A stretch of DNA of 64,000 nt. Source: Streptomyces sp. MMBL 11-1 (lineage in GTDB: Bacteria > Actinomycetota > Actinomycetes > Streptomycetales > Streptomycetaceae). Location of the stretch: NCBI RefSeq assembly GCF_028622875.1, contig NZ_CP117709.1, positions 1-64,000 of the forward strand. Direction: 5' to 3'. A program made the position numbers and the translations under genes. This document shows positions 51,285-60,007 of this stretch, piece after piece. Every line of letters begins with the position of its first letter. Within the stretch, counting starts at the first letter, position 1. Under the pieces are notes generated by a model, which saw only the letters and a program-made list of their open reading frames with translations, was not told the DNA's origin and searched no databases.

Positions 51285-51923
51285 TGACAGTCTCTGCTCT
51301 CCATGGGTTGTGACGGCTGACGGAACCAGGGAGAACCGCGGAGTCGGGGCCCGTACGAGATGCCGCACGAGGGCTGCGAGAACGCTGTGACCGGGCCCGT
51401 CACCGCCGGGCCGCCGCGCACGCGGGAGCGGCGGAGCCGGCGGGGACCGCGCGGCGGAAAGCAGGGACGGTCACAGGCGGGGTTCGGTTTCGCGGGGCGC
51501 GCGACGCCCGCGAGAGCTGCCCCGCAGAGGCGGGCGGCGGCGGGGGGCACGCGGCGGGAAAAGCCTGCGGGAATCCGCCCGGGGGGGGCGGTGGCGCGGC
51601 CGGTGTCACCCACGGCCCCGGCGGCCCGGCCGCCGCTCGGCGGCCGGCTGGGAGCGCTCTCCACGCGGCTGCGTGGACCGCTCACCGAAGCCCGGCCGCC
51701 CGGGCGGTCGCGATGGACGGCCGGGGAGCCGCGGCGGCGTCGGGCGCGATGTCGGACGCCCGGCCTGCCGCGGCCTCACCCGCTCGCCCTGACGACGGCT
51801 TCGGCAAACCGTCGTGTCACGAACGCAAGAATATGGCAATAGTTGCAGGACGTTAATCGTCCCGTGATGAACATGACCGCCCCGAGGCGGCTACGACCGG
51901 GATTCCGGCTCGCCGGCGGCTCC
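51285..51923. other. Gene-free stretch upstream of the ABC operon
   Basis: No gene could be supported here on either strand. Open frames are extremely Arg/Pro/Gly-rich shadows. A small GGACG-TTAAT-CGTCC palindrome (51849-51863) sits in an AT-rich patch at 51820-51870, beyond the stop of the 53-residue ORF, and may be its terminator. Confidence 0.45.
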
Positions 51924-52085
51924 CTAGCGGGCCGGGGCAGCCGTCCGCACCGTGCCGAAGTCGATGGCGCGGTCTGCCTCGCGCAGGACCTCCTCGGCCA
52001 CCCTGCGTACTTCGGCGGGTACATCGCCGTGCTCCTCCACGAGGCCGGCGTAGATCGGTGCTTCGGTGCTGTCTGCGGAACTCAT
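51924..52085 (-). CDS. Small acidic protein, 53 aa
   Basis: The ORF begins ATG at 52085 (MSSADSTEAPIYAGLVEEHG) and continues DVPAEVRRVAEEVLREADRA with IDFGTVRT before a TAG. The pattern of acidic and hydrophobic residues predicts one amphipathic helix, and the codon use has the strong third-position GC expected of a real gene. I do not recognise the family. There is no cleavage or lanthipeptide-type core (no Cys), so it does not look like a RiPP precursor. A GGGAAAGAA stretch precedes the ATG. The flanking sequence up to 52418 is gene-free. Confidence 0.55.
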   Translation of the reverse strand: MSSADSTEAPIYAGLVEEHGDVPAEVRRVAEEVLREADRAIDFGTVRTAAPAR

Positions 52086-52418
52086 ACGGTTCTTTCCCGT
52101 CGGTCTGGTGTGTGAGAAACCCCTGCCGGTCGGCGGAGGCGGGGGCGAGTGTACGTGCTGGGTGGCAGCGGTCGCGATTCCATTCCGGCGCGCGGACCCC
52201 GCCGCATCTGCTGGAACAGCGCCCCGCCCCGCCCCGGAGGGCGCGTGGCGGCCGCTCCGTCACCGGCCGGGTCGGCCCGTGCCGAGGTGCTGCGCGGGAC
52301 AGCCCGCACGGCCGGCGAGCACGGTCAGCTCGACGGGGCGGAGGTGGGGCCGGGAACCGGGGCGCACGGGGTGGGCCGGGAGCCCGGGGGTGGGCCGGGG
52401 GTGCGGGACCGGGCAGCT
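52086..52418. other. Gene-free stretch
   Basis: This 333-bp stretch lies between the 53-residue ORF and the zinc-ribbon gene. I see no motif-bearing frame, hairpin terminator or repeat that I can support. It must contain the promoter of the 53-residue ORF. Confidence 0.45.
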
Positions 52419-52634
52419 TCAGGTCGGGTCCGCCGAGCGGCGTCTCCGGGCCTCGGGCAGGGGTCGGTGGCCCTCGGTCCACTCGTTGACCCAGCCGCAG
52501 CCCGAACAGGCGTACCGCCCGTCGAGGCCCGCGATCAGGGTGCCGCAGCGCGCGCATCCGATGTAGGTGATCTCCGGGTGCTGCGTGGCTGCTTCGTCCG
52601 GGGAGCGCCGCTCCGGGCGGGGTGAGGCCGTCAT
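52419..52634 (-). CDS. Small zinc-ribbon protein
   Basis: This 71-residue protein has two CxxC pairs, IGCARCGTLIAG and YACSGCGWVNEWTEGHR, the typical spacing of a zinc ribbon. Ends are basic. Its ATG overlaps the stop of the alpha/beta hydrolase gene by the sequence ATGA (52631-52634), so it is translationally coupled. The function is unknown; a nucleic-acid or protein-binding accessory role is possible. The start MTASPRPERRSPDE is the only ATG that fits the overlap. Confidence 0.72.
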   Translation of the reverse strand: MTASPRPERRSPDEAATQHPEITYIGCARCGTLIAGLDGRYACSGCGWVNEWTEGHRPLPEARRRRSADPT

Positions 52635-53341
52635 CGTCCGGCGTCCGTTCCCGCGGCGTCCAGCAGGATCCGGGCGAGCTCGCGCGGCTGCGAGAACATC
52701 GGCCAGTGACCGGTGTCCATCGTGGCCAGCCGCCATCGCTCCCCCGTCAGCAGCTCGGCCACCTCCAGGCTCGGCTCGGGCCGGTCGAGCAGGCACTTGA
52801 CGTACGTCGCGGGCAGCAGGCCCAGGGGGCGGGTCAGGGCGGCGGGATCCGTGAGGGTGGCGCCGGGGTGGGGCGTCGAGCCACCGAGGAACCGGGCGAG
52901 CTGTTCCTCGGTGAGGCCCTGGTCCGCGCAGTCGGAGGCGGCCGGCGGCGGCCAGAAGCCCCCGTTGGCGGCGATGGCGGCCTCGACGCCGGCCCGGCCG
53001 TCCGGCCAGCCGGAGACGAAGGACTCGCCGTCGGCCGGGACGTTGGAGTCGACGAACACGACGCGGGTGAGCCGGTCGCCGATCCGCTCGGCGGCCTGCC
53101 CGACCGGAATGCCCGCGTAGCTGTGGCCGACCAGCACCACGTCGCGCAGGCCGAGGCGCTCGACCTCCTCGACGATGTCCTGGACGTGCGTCTGCTGCCC
53201 CGCCGCCGCCTCCTGCTTGTCGGCGAGGCCCGACAGGGTCAGCGGGTGGACCCCGTGGCCGGCCGCGCGCAGGCCGGGCTCCACGTCCTGCCACGCCCAC
53301 GAGCCGAGCCAGGCCCCTGCCACCAGTACGAATTGCGTCAT
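52631..53341 (-). CDS. Alpha/beta hydrolase (salicylate-esterase-like)
   Basis: This 236-residue cytoplasmic esterase starts MTQFVLVAGAWLGSWAWQDV and has the intact nucleophile elbow VVLVGHSYAGIPVG (Ser about residue 74). VFVDSNVPADGESF follows and MDTGHWPMFSQP carries the catalytic His. It resembles plant methyl-salicylate esterases and many actinomycete hydrolases. It is a paralog of the first half of the fused hydrolase at 18963-20492, where the nucleophile Ser is replaced by Glu. It is first in a two-gene unit with the zinc-ribbon protein. Confidence 0.87.
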   Translation of the reverse strand: MTQFVLVAGAWLGSWAWQDVEPGLRAAGHGVHPLTLSGLADKQEAAAGQQTHVQDIVEEVERLGLRDVVLVGHSYAGIPVGQAAERIGDRLTRVVFVDSNVPADGESFVSGWPDGRAGVEAAIAANGGFWPPPAASDCADQGLTEEQLARFLGGSTPHPGATLTDPAALTRPLGLLPATYVKCLLDRPEPSLEVAELLTGERWRLATMDTGHWPMFSQPRELARILLDAAGTDAGR

Positions 53342-53550
53342 GCCAGCAACGTAGCGCAGGGGTACGACAGAGCCTGCCCCCCGCTGCCCCGCCGGCCGTC
53401 GTCGCCTCGCCGCCTGACGGGCGGCGGCACACCACCACCCCGTCGCTCTATGCCACTTGCCGATCGAACAGGATGCGTTGTCAGCCGTTTCTGACTGCTT
53501 TTCGCTATGAACGGAGGCGGCGGGCCGCAGCGAGGCAGGATGTCCCCGTG

Positions 53551-55584
53551 ATGGGCAACCTCCCCGTCGTGACGACCAGCTTCGTCGGACGCGACAACGA
53601 ACTGGCCGACATCGAACGGGCACTTCGAGAACGTCGGCTGGTCACGCTCACCGGCCCCGGCGGGGTCGGCAAGAGCCGGCTGGCCCTGCGCACCGCCGAG
53701 CGTACCCGGGACCGTTACGCCGACGGCGTCTGGTGGGCCGACCTTTCCCATCTGCACGACGCGCAGCTGCTCGCCACCACGGTCTGCGACGGCGTCGGGC
53801 TCCTGGACCACAGCCCCCGCCGACCTGCGGCCGCGCTCGGTGAATGGCTCTCCGGCCGACGTCTGCTCCTCGTTCTCGACTGCTGCGAGCGGATCGTCGG
53901 CCCCTGCGGGCAGCTCGTCGCCGAACTGCTCGCCGCGGCCCCGGGGCTGACGGTCCTCACCACCAGTCGGGAGCCGTTGGGCGCGGCGGACGAGAAGTGC
54001 GTCGAGGTGCCCCCGCTCTCCGCGGGCGACGACGGTGACGAGGCCGTCCGGCTCTTCCACGAGCGCGCGGCCGCCGTCGCCCCGGGTCTCTCGCTCGACG
54101 ACCCGGAGAGTTCGGCCGCCGTCGAGGAGATCTGCCGTCGGCTCGACGGCATACCGCTCGCTCTCGAACTGGCCTGCGTGCAGCTCCGCGAGAGCAGCGC
54201 GCAGGAGATCACCGGACGGCTGGCCTCCCGGATGGAGGAGCTCACCGACGACACCCTCTGGCCCCGCCGCCACCGTGCGCTGCGCACCACGATCGGCTGG
54301 AGCCACGAACTCTGCGCACCGCTGGAGCGGCTGCTGTGGGCTCGGCTCTCCGTCTTCCGCGGCGTCATCACGACTGCGGACGCGGAGGCGGTGTGCGCGG
54401 GCGGGCCGCTGGACGCCGGCGCCATCGGCCAGGCCCTGGAACGCCTGGCCGACCAGTCCGTCCTCCGGCGCACCGGGAGTGGTTACCGGATGCTGGACAC
54501 GCTGCGCGAGTACGGGGCGATGTGGCTGGCGGAGCTGGCGGAGGACGCGCTCCTCGCGGACCGGCACGCCCGGCACTTCGCCCATGTCGCCGTCCAGGCG
54601 TACGCGGGCTGGCTCGGGCCGTCACAGGTCCTCTGGTACCACCGGATCGCCGACACCCACGCGGACCTGTGCGCGGCCCTGGACCACCTGCTGGCCGAGG
54701 ACCCGGAGATGGCGATGGAGCTGGCCGGGTGCGCGGGCCTCTTCTGGAGCTGCTGCGGCCATCTGCACCAGGCCCGTACGTATCTGGAGCGGGTGCTCGC
54801 CCTGCCGCTCTCCGCCGGTCCTCACCGCACCCGGGCACTGTGGGCCCTGGGCATCACGCTGACCCTGCAGGGCGACCACGAGGCGGCCCGCCGCACCGGC
54901 GAGGACTGCCGGCACGCGGCACTCCTCGACGAGGACCCGGAGGCGGTGCTCCTCGCGGCCCACTCCATGAGCTTCACGTATCTGATGATGGGCCAACCGC
55001 TCACCGCGTACGCCGTCAGCGACCAGGCACTGGGCCAGCACGAGGGCGACCCCGCCGACGCGCCCTCCCAGCTGCGCTGCCGGGTGATACGCCTGTTCGC
55101 CCTGTCCGCGCTCGGCCGGCTCGACGAGGCGTACGAGGAGGCCATGCGGCTCCAGCGGATCAGTCTGCGGTTCGGCGAGCACTGGGCACGGGCGTACGCC
55201 GATCACCAGCTCGCCCTGATCCACCTGCTCCAGGGCCGCCCCCGTCATGCCGAGAGTCACGCGCGCGCGATGCTCGCGAGCAAGCACGAGCTCCACGACA
55301 GCCTCGGCATAGCGCTCGGCCTCGATCTGCTCGCCGGAGCCATCGCCGCGCAGGGGAACGGAGTGGCCGCGGCCCGTGCCTCCGGTACCGGGCACGCCTA
55401 CTGGCGCATGATCGGCCACCCGCACCGGGGCACCCCGGAGCTCGGGGCGATCCGCGCGCAGTGGGAACTCCGGGCCCGGCAGGTCGCGGGCGACTCCGCG
55501 TACGAGCGGGCCTACCGGCGCGCCTCGGCCGACGACGCCGAACGCGGTCTGGCCCACGCGCTGGAGCGCGGGAATCCCGGATAG
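53551..55584 (+). CDS. NB-ARC/TPR regulatory ATPase without DNA-binding domain
   Basis: This protein of about 677 residues starts LPVVTTSFVGRDNELADIER, then Walker A LTGPGGVGKSRLALRTAERT (about residue 35), Walker B RLLLVLDCCERI and TVLTTSREPLGA. A winged-helix-like region follows (GYRMLDTLREYGAMWLAELA), then TPR-like helices from about residue 380 to the end (AMELAGCAGLFWSCCGHLHQ, LLAAHSMSFTYLMMGQPL). This is the ATPase-TPR half of AfsR- and LuxR-type (LAL) regulators, but with no BTAD/OmpR or LuxR domain. It may be a signalling ATPase that works through a partner. GTG at 53548 and ATG at 53551 are both possible starts after AGGA. Confidence 0.85.
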   Translation: MGNLPVVTTSFVGRDNELADIERALRERRLVTLTGPGGVGKSRLALRTAERTRDRYADGVWWADLSHLHDAQLLATTVCDGVGLLDHSPRRPAAALGEWLSGRRLLLVLDCCERIVGPCGQLVAELLAAAPGLTVLTTSREPLGAADEKCVEVPPLSAGDDGDEAVRLFHERAAAVAPGLSLDDPESSAAVEEICRRLDGIPLALELACVQLRESSAQEITGRLASRMEELTDDTLWPRRHRALRTTIGWSHELCAPLERLLWARLSVFRGVITTADAEAVCAGGPLDAGAIGQALERLADQSVLRRTGSGYRMLDTLREYGAMWLAELAEDALLADRHARHFAHVAVQAYAGWLGPSQVLWYHRIADTHADLCAALDHLLAEDPEMAMELAGCAGLFWSCCGHLHQARTYLERVLALPLSAGPHRTRALWALGITLTLQGDHEAARRTGEDCRHAALLDEDPEAVLLAAHSMSFTYLMMGQPLTAYAVSDQALGQHEGDPADAPSQLRCRVIRLFALSALGRLDEAYEEAMRLQRISLRFGEHWARAYADHQLALIHLLQGRPRHAESHARAMLASKHELHDSLGIALGLDLLAGAIAAQGNGVAAARASGTGHAYWRMIGHPHRGTPELGAIRAQWELRARQVAGDSAYERAYRRASADDAERGLAHALERGNPG

Positions 55585-55792
55585 CCGAAGCGGCCTCCGC
55601 ACCGGCGTCCGCCGTCCGGACACCGGCCCCGTCCGCCCACCGCACCGGCGGCAGCGGGACACTCGACGAGACCCCACGTGGGCTGGGCCCTGTTGGGGGG
55701 GGGTGACTCGCTGGCCGCTGTGCCTCCGACCCGTCCTTCCGGCCGCCGCCCCTGTCCGGCGGCCGGGGAGACCGTTTCCCCCTTCGTCCTGG

Positions 55793-57586
55793 TCAGGCGC
55801 TGAGCATCGGGTGCGTCTCCAGCAGTGCGTCGGTTACGCCGAAGGCGCGGGTGAGGATCAGCGCGTGCGGCTCCAGGAAGCCGAGCACCGCGTCGACCGC
55901 GTCGGGCAGGCCCTCGACCTGATCGACGGTCATCCGCCCCCGTGCCAGCAGGTCCCCGCTGTGCGCGGCGACCCGGCGCAGCGCGAACAGGGCATGCAGC
56001 CCGCGCAGCAGGTCCGCCGCCTGCCCGGAGCGAACCTGGTCCGCCGCGGTCAGCAGGGACTCGGCGGCGAGCCTGTGGACGTGGGCGTCGGCCAGTGCCA
56101 CGGCGGGCGTCACCGTCGCGTTCCAGCGGGCCAGCGGGGAGTCGGCGCGTTGCCGCAGCCGGGCTTTCGCACGGCCGTGGGCGATGCGCTCGATGTCGGC
56201 CAGGAGGTCCTGGAGGAACTGGGGGCCGGTCAGCTCCCGGTCCTCGGCCGCGAGCTCGCTCTCCGGCTTGAGGTCGACGCCGCCGAGCAGCATTTCACCC
56301 CCTGCCTTCTCCATGATGACCTTGTTGTCCCCCTCGGCCGTGATCGCACCCTCGACGGAGGCGAGCTGGAGCGCGATGCCGTTGGCCTGGATCAGGCCCT
56401 GGGCCCCGCACCGCTCGCGGCACTCGGTCATGACCGCCCGGGCCCGCCAGGTGATCCAGGCCTTGCTGATCGCCGTCAGCCGCTCGTACGCCTCGCGCTC
56501 CTCGCCCGTGGCCCGGTCCCACTGCCGCACCACCTGCCGCTGGAGCAGCGTGGCGGCGTAGGTCGTCGCCGCGGCGTCCAGCAGGGACGCGTGGTGACCG
56601 CGGTGGGCGATCAGCGGCACACGCTGCCCGTTCGTCATGCCCGAGGTGACCCGTGTGTGGGCGTAGCGCATGGCGACGTCGAGAGCGTGCCGCATGACGC
56701 CGAGGCTGTGGGCGGTCATGCACAACTTGCCCATCGTGACCCGCCCGATGGAATGGAGGAACCGTCGGCGGGGGCTGCCGAGCGCGCTGGTGAACTCGCC
56801 GTCGGGGGTGAGGCGGCCGTGGTCGCCCTGAAGAAGTGCGCTGAACGGAAGCCGGACACCGTGGAATCGGGTGGTGCAGTGATCGACCGGGCTGCTGGCC
56901 GTCTGGGGCAGCGGCCGCACTTCCACGCCCGGCAACGGGCTGCCGTCGCTGTCGCTGAGCGGCGTGAGGAACAGAAAGACGCCCTGGTCGGTGCCGTCCA
57001 CTATCAGACGGGCCGCGACGACGGCCCCCTTCGCCCCTCCCGCCGGACCGGTGTTGGGCATGAACTTCTGCGCGCCGGCGTGCGGGGTGTGCAGGACGAA
57101 TGCGCGCGCCGCCCGGTCGAACGTCGCCGTGGTCTCCATATGCGCGGCGTCATTGCCATGGGCAACCTCGGTACAGAGAAACGTTCCGATGCGGTCCGCG
57201 CGGATGTACTCGCTGAGGTCGCGCCCGGCCGGGTCGTGATCGACCAGGCTCCCGAGGAAGAGGTTGTAGTGGATGGCGACGACAGTGGCCATGCCGGGAT
57301 CCACCGCACCGGCCCACTCGTGGATGGCGGTGAGTTCGACCGGATCGCTCGCGAGGGCCTGCGGAGCCTCTGCGGCCTCATTGACCAGCCGAAGCCGTTC
57401 GTAGCTCAGGGCTATGCGTTCTCCGTGGGTCAGTCCCTCCTCGAAGCGGAACGGGGTGGAGCTGAAGAGACGCCTCCATCGTTCGTGAGTCGTGGCCAGC
57501 TGACCGGCGAACAGTACGTCGGCGAGCGCGGCGGCGACGGGTGCGGCAAAGTCGGTTGCGGTATACGGAATCTGAGAGACAGTCAC
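55793..57586 (-). CDS. Acyl-CoA dehydrogenase/oxidase family flavoprotein
   Basis: This 597-residue protein has the acyl-CoA oxidase layout. N-terminal helices are followed by TFLCTEVAHGNDAAHMETTA (flavin and substrate contact region), HAGAQKFMPNTGPAGGAKGA, RFHGVRLPFSALL, GRVTMGKLCMTAHSLGVMRH and the late GAQGLIQANGIALQLASVEG with AITAEGDNKVIMEKAGGEML. It would oxidise acyl-CoA thioesters, passing electrons to oxygen or ETF. Relatives occur in fatty acid and secondary metabolism. Length fits oxidases better than the shorter dehydrogenases. The GTG at 57586 was chosen; it stands alone. Confidence 0.87.
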   Translation of the reverse strand: MTVSQIPYTATDFAAPVAAALADVLFAGQLATTHERWRRLFSSTPFRFEEGLTHGERIALSYERLRLVNEAAEAPQALASDPVELTAIHEWAGAVDPGMATVVAIHYNLFLGSLVDHDPAGRDLSEYIRADRIGTFLCTEVAHGNDAAHMETTATFDRAARAFVLHTPHAGAQKFMPNTGPAGGAKGAVVAARLIVDGTDQGVFLFLTPLSDSDGSPLPGVEVRPLPQTASSPVDHCTTRFHGVRLPFSALLQGDHGRLTPDGEFTSALGSPRRRFLHSIGRVTMGKLCMTAHSLGVMRHALDVAMRYAHTRVTSGMTNGQRVPLIAHRGHHASLLDAAATTYAATLLQRQVVRQWDRATGEEREAYERLTAISKAWITWRARAVMTECRERCGAQGLIQANGIALQLASVEGAITAEGDNKVIMEKAGGEMLLGGVDLKPESELAAEDRELTGPQFLQDLLADIERIAHGRAKARLRQRADSPLARWNATVTPAVALADAHVHRLAAESLLTAADQVRSGQAADLLRGLHALFALRRVAAHSGDLLARGRMTVDQVEGLPDAVDAVLGFLEPHALILTRAFGVTDALLETHPMLSA

Positions 57587-57931
57587 ACCCGAGAAAGTTA
57601 GCCTGATCGATCACGTTTGACGGAGTGAGGATCAACACGATTGAGCTGGGCGAAACACGGTAGGCGCCTGCCTGCTCCGTCACTCGCTTCCGCTGCCCGG
57701 CGGCCCCTCGGAACGATCATGATCAGGGTGCGAGCGGGCCGATCCGACCCGGATCGCGGCCAGGGTCGCCCGCCTGCCCGGGGACGGGGCGGAGCGGCCG
57801 TGCCCTCGACGGCGGGATCGGCGGCTCCGCGATCTCCCCCAGCCCGTCCGCGGCCATCCGGCTCCACGCGGCCGCCCCCCGTCGGGGCCCACGCGCCGAC
57901 CCCCCGTGGGGCACGGCCTTAGCATCCCCGT
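57587..57931. other. Gene-free stretch
   Basis: No convincing gene lies between the flavoprotein start and the GNAT start. The first 60 bp (GATCGATCACG, then AGGATCAACACG) are relatively AT-rich and presumably hold the promoter of the flavoprotein gene. The rest is very GC-rich without repeats. Confidence 0.45.
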
Positions 57932-58432
57932 ATGACGTCCATCAGCCGACTCCGTCCCGACCATGCCGAGGCTCTACTCGCTTTCGAGCGGGAGAACCGG
58001 GCCTACTTCGCCGCGTCCATTCCCGACCGGGGCGACGACTACTTCGCCGCATTCGCCGAACGCCACCGCGCGCTGCTCGCCGAGCAGGAGGCGGGGCTGC
58101 ACCACTTCCACCTCATCGAGGACGACGGCGGCATCCTTGGCCGGATCAACCTCCTCGGCGTGCGGGAGCGGTCGGCCGAGCTGGGCTACCGGATAGCGGA
58201 GAAGGCCGCGGGGCGGGGGCTGGCCACCTGGGCGGTGCAGCAGGTCTGTGTCCTGGCGGTCCGGGAGTACGGGCTCACCGCTCTGCGTGCGGAGACGACG
58301 CTGGACAACACGGGATCCCGCGCGGTGCTGGCGCGCTCCGGGTTCGAGCCGCTGGAGGACGTCATGTTCGGCGACCGCCCCGGGCGGCGGTACGTCCTGG
58401 ACCTGAGCGGGGGCGCTCCCCCGGCCCCTTGA
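57932..58432 (+). CDS. GNAT family N-acetyltransferase, RimJ/RimL type
   Basis: This 166-residue enzyme has the GNAT fold: LRPDHAEALLAFERENRAYF at the N-terminus, GRINLLGVRERSAELGYRIA and EKAAGRGLATWAVQQVCVLA, whose Gly/Arg-rich loop binds acetyl-CoA. LRAETTLDNTGSRAVLARSG-FEP follows. It resembles the ribosomal-protein acetyltransferase (RimJ/RimL) group, although the substrates of most such proteins are unknown. It is monocistronic; a perfect hairpin terminator follows. Confidence 0.88.
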   Translation: MTSISRLRPDHAEALLAFERENRAYFAASIPDRGDDYFAAFAERHRALLAEQEAGLHHFHLIEDDGGILGRINLLGVRERSAELGYRIAEKAAGRGLATWAVQQVCVLAVREYGLTALRAETTLDNTGSRAVLARSGFEPLEDVMFGDRPGRRYVLDLSGGAPPAP

Positions 58433-58486
58433 GCGGCGCCGCCACCGAGGGGAGCGGCGGCGGGCGACGGGCATCATCGGGCGGGA

Positions 58487-58518
58487 AAGGGGTACGCCGG
58501 GCGTCCGGCGTACCCCTT
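58487..58518. terminator. Bidirectional hairpin terminator
   Basis: AAGGGGTACGCCGG and CCGGCGTACCCCTT form a 14-bp perfect stem with a GCGT loop between the convergent GNAT and PepSY genes. Confidence 0.9.
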
Positions 58519-58540
58519 CGAGGGCAGGGCGGGGCGGAGG

Positions 58541-59356
58541 TCAGTCCTTGTCGGTCTCTTCGCGGACGATGGTGTCGTTCTTGGCGTCCACGTCGAAGGT
58601 CGTCCTCTTCCAGTCCGAGCCGATCACGTCGACCTGCCAGATGGCGCCGTTGCCCTCCTTGTCGTCGAGGCCGACGGAGGTGACCGTCCCCTTCTTCTTC
58701 TCGGTGGCGACCTTGGCCGCCTGCTGCGGGGTCTGGGTGGCCTGCGCGAGCCGGTCGGCCGTCTGCTTCTTGTCGTCCGCGTCCTGATCGGCGTCGACAC
58801 GGGCCTCGATCACCTTGCCGTCGACCGCGTTGATCCGGACGGTGTGGACCGTGCCGTCCTTCTCCGCGACTTCCGCGACCCAGACCGGACCCTCGGAGCC
58901 CGGGCTCGCGCTCGGGCTGGATGTGCCGGTCCCGGTCGGGCTCGCGGTCCCGGTCGGGCTCGCGGTTCCGGTCGGACTCGCGGAGCCCGTGGGGCTGCCG
59001 GACCCGGTCGGGCTGGGGCTCTGGTCGCTGTCGTCGTCGTCCACACCCTCCAGGTCCAGATCGATCAGCTTGCCCCCGGCCACCTCTCCGGAGGCGGTGG
59101 TGGCGGCGTCGTCGAAGGTGACCTTCGTGGCGTCGAGCACCTTCTTGCGCTCCTTCTGGTCCTCGGTCAGCTGGGCCGTGGCCGAGGGCGACGTCGTCTG
59201 CTTCTGCGGGACGACCTTCGCGGCCTCGGAGGTGGCGGCGCTTGTCGCGCTGTCCGAGCTCTGACCACATCCGGTCATCAGAACGGCTGTGGCGGCGGCC
59301 ATGCCGAGGGCGCCGACCGTCTTGAGGGTGCGGGATCGGGAGGAGGCACTGTTCAT
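58541..59356 (-). CDS. PepSY-domain lipoprotein
   Basis: This 271-residue exported lipoprotein has a signal peptide with the lipobox VLMTGC (Cys about residue 32). A PepSY-type domain (about 75-180: LDATKVTFDDAATTASGEVA, WVAEVAEKDGTVHTVRINAV) is interrupted by an SPTG-repeat linker of about 35 residues. A second PepSY domain follows (about 185-271: ADRLAQATQTPQQAAKVATE, IWQVDVIGSDWKRTTFDVDA). PepSY domains often bind or inhibit peptidases at the cell surface. The Ser-Pro-Thr-Gly linker comes from a short tandem DNA repeat (58920-59010). The ATG at 59356 was chosen; an ATG seven codons upstream is possible. Confidence 0.85.
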   Translation of the reverse strand: MNSASSRSRTLKTVGALGMAAATAVLMTGCGQSSDSATSAATSEAAKVVPQKQTTSPSATAQLTEDQKERKKVLDATKVTFDDAATTASGEVAGGKLIDLDLEGVDDDDSDQSPSPTGSGSPTGSASPTGTASPTGTASPTGTGTSSPSASPGSEGPVWVAEVAEKDGTVHTVRINAVDGKVIEARVDADQDADDKKQTADRLAQATQTPQQAAKVATEKKKGTVTSVGLDDKEGNGAIWQVDVIGSDWKRTTFDVDAKNDTIVREETDKD

Positions 59357-59544
59357 GCGTCGAGGCTCAAGTCTCATGCACGCATGCCTAGCCCTCCGGG
59401 CCATCGGTCATGTTGTCCTACCGGGGAGTCACCCGATCGACCGGGCGGGTCCGCCCGTTGGCCGTCGCTCCCCGGGCGGTGGACGCCGAGGTGCGAAACA
59501 ATGGCGGCAGGGCCGTATTCTTTCCGCCCGGCCGGGAGGCCGTC

Positions 59545-59802
59545 ATGGATCACATGGTGCACACCGAGTGTTACGAGCTCATCTTCCAGATGTCCGGTGC
59601 CGCGGACGACGTGGTCCGTGTCCGGCTCACCGACCGCCTGGGGGCCGGCGGATTCCCGGTGTACGAGGACGATACGGGGATCGTGCGCGCCGAGATCAGT
59701 GACCGGGGCGAGGTCCGCATGCTCGCCAGCGGCGGCCACCAGGCCCCGGGAGCTCCCCTGCTGGCCCGGCCCCTGAGCGAGGACTCCCCCGGAACACCGT
59801 GA
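59545..59802 (+). CDS. DUF6296 family small protein
   Basis: This 85-residue protein starts MDHMVHTECYELIFQMSG and has DVVRVRLTDRLGAGGFPVYE, DDTGIVRAEISDRGEVRMLA and GGHQ, which agrees with the Streptomyces DUF6296 family as I remember it. It is a small beta-rich cytoplasmic protein of unknown function. The ATG at 59545 has GGAGG five bases upstream. An earlier in-frame ATG at 59410 would add a non-conserved Arg-rich extension. It stands alone ahead of a hairpin terminator. Confidence 0.7.
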   Translation: MDHMVHTECYELIFQMSGAADDVVRVRLTDRLGAGGFPVYEDDTGIVRAEISDRGEVRMLASGGHQAPGAPLLARPLSEDSPGTP

Positions 59803-59817
59803 CCTGACTGCGGGAGG

Positions 59818-59847
59818 GCGGGGCGCACCGTGCACGGTGCGCCCCGC
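59818..59847 (+). terminator. Palindromic terminator after the DUF6296 gene
   Basis: A perfect 30-bp palindrome (left arm GCGGGGCGCACCGTG) can fold to a long GC hairpin 16 bp after the stop codon. It separates the DUF6296 gene from the fructose operon. Confidence 0.75.
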
Positions 59848-59893
59848 TCCCCTGTGCCCGCACGTCCAGGTGCGAGCCCGTCCTCCCGTTGAC

Positions 59894-59925
59894 GCCCACT
59901 CTTCGCCTGGTGCCCACTCTTCGCC
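59894..59925. promoter_or_regulatory. Direct repeat upstream of fruR
   Basis: The 14-mer GCCCACTCTTCGCC occurs twice, at 59894-59907 and 59912-59925, an 18-bp period, about 85-115 bp ahead of the fruR start. Direct repeats of this size are typical DeoR-family operators, so this is a candidate FruR site. Confidence 0.55.
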
Positions 59926-60007
59926 CGATTGTGTTTACATTCCCGCGCCACACTCGTAATCTGAGCGCGAAACAACAGACTCGGGCATGAAACGGATACG
60001 AAACCAC

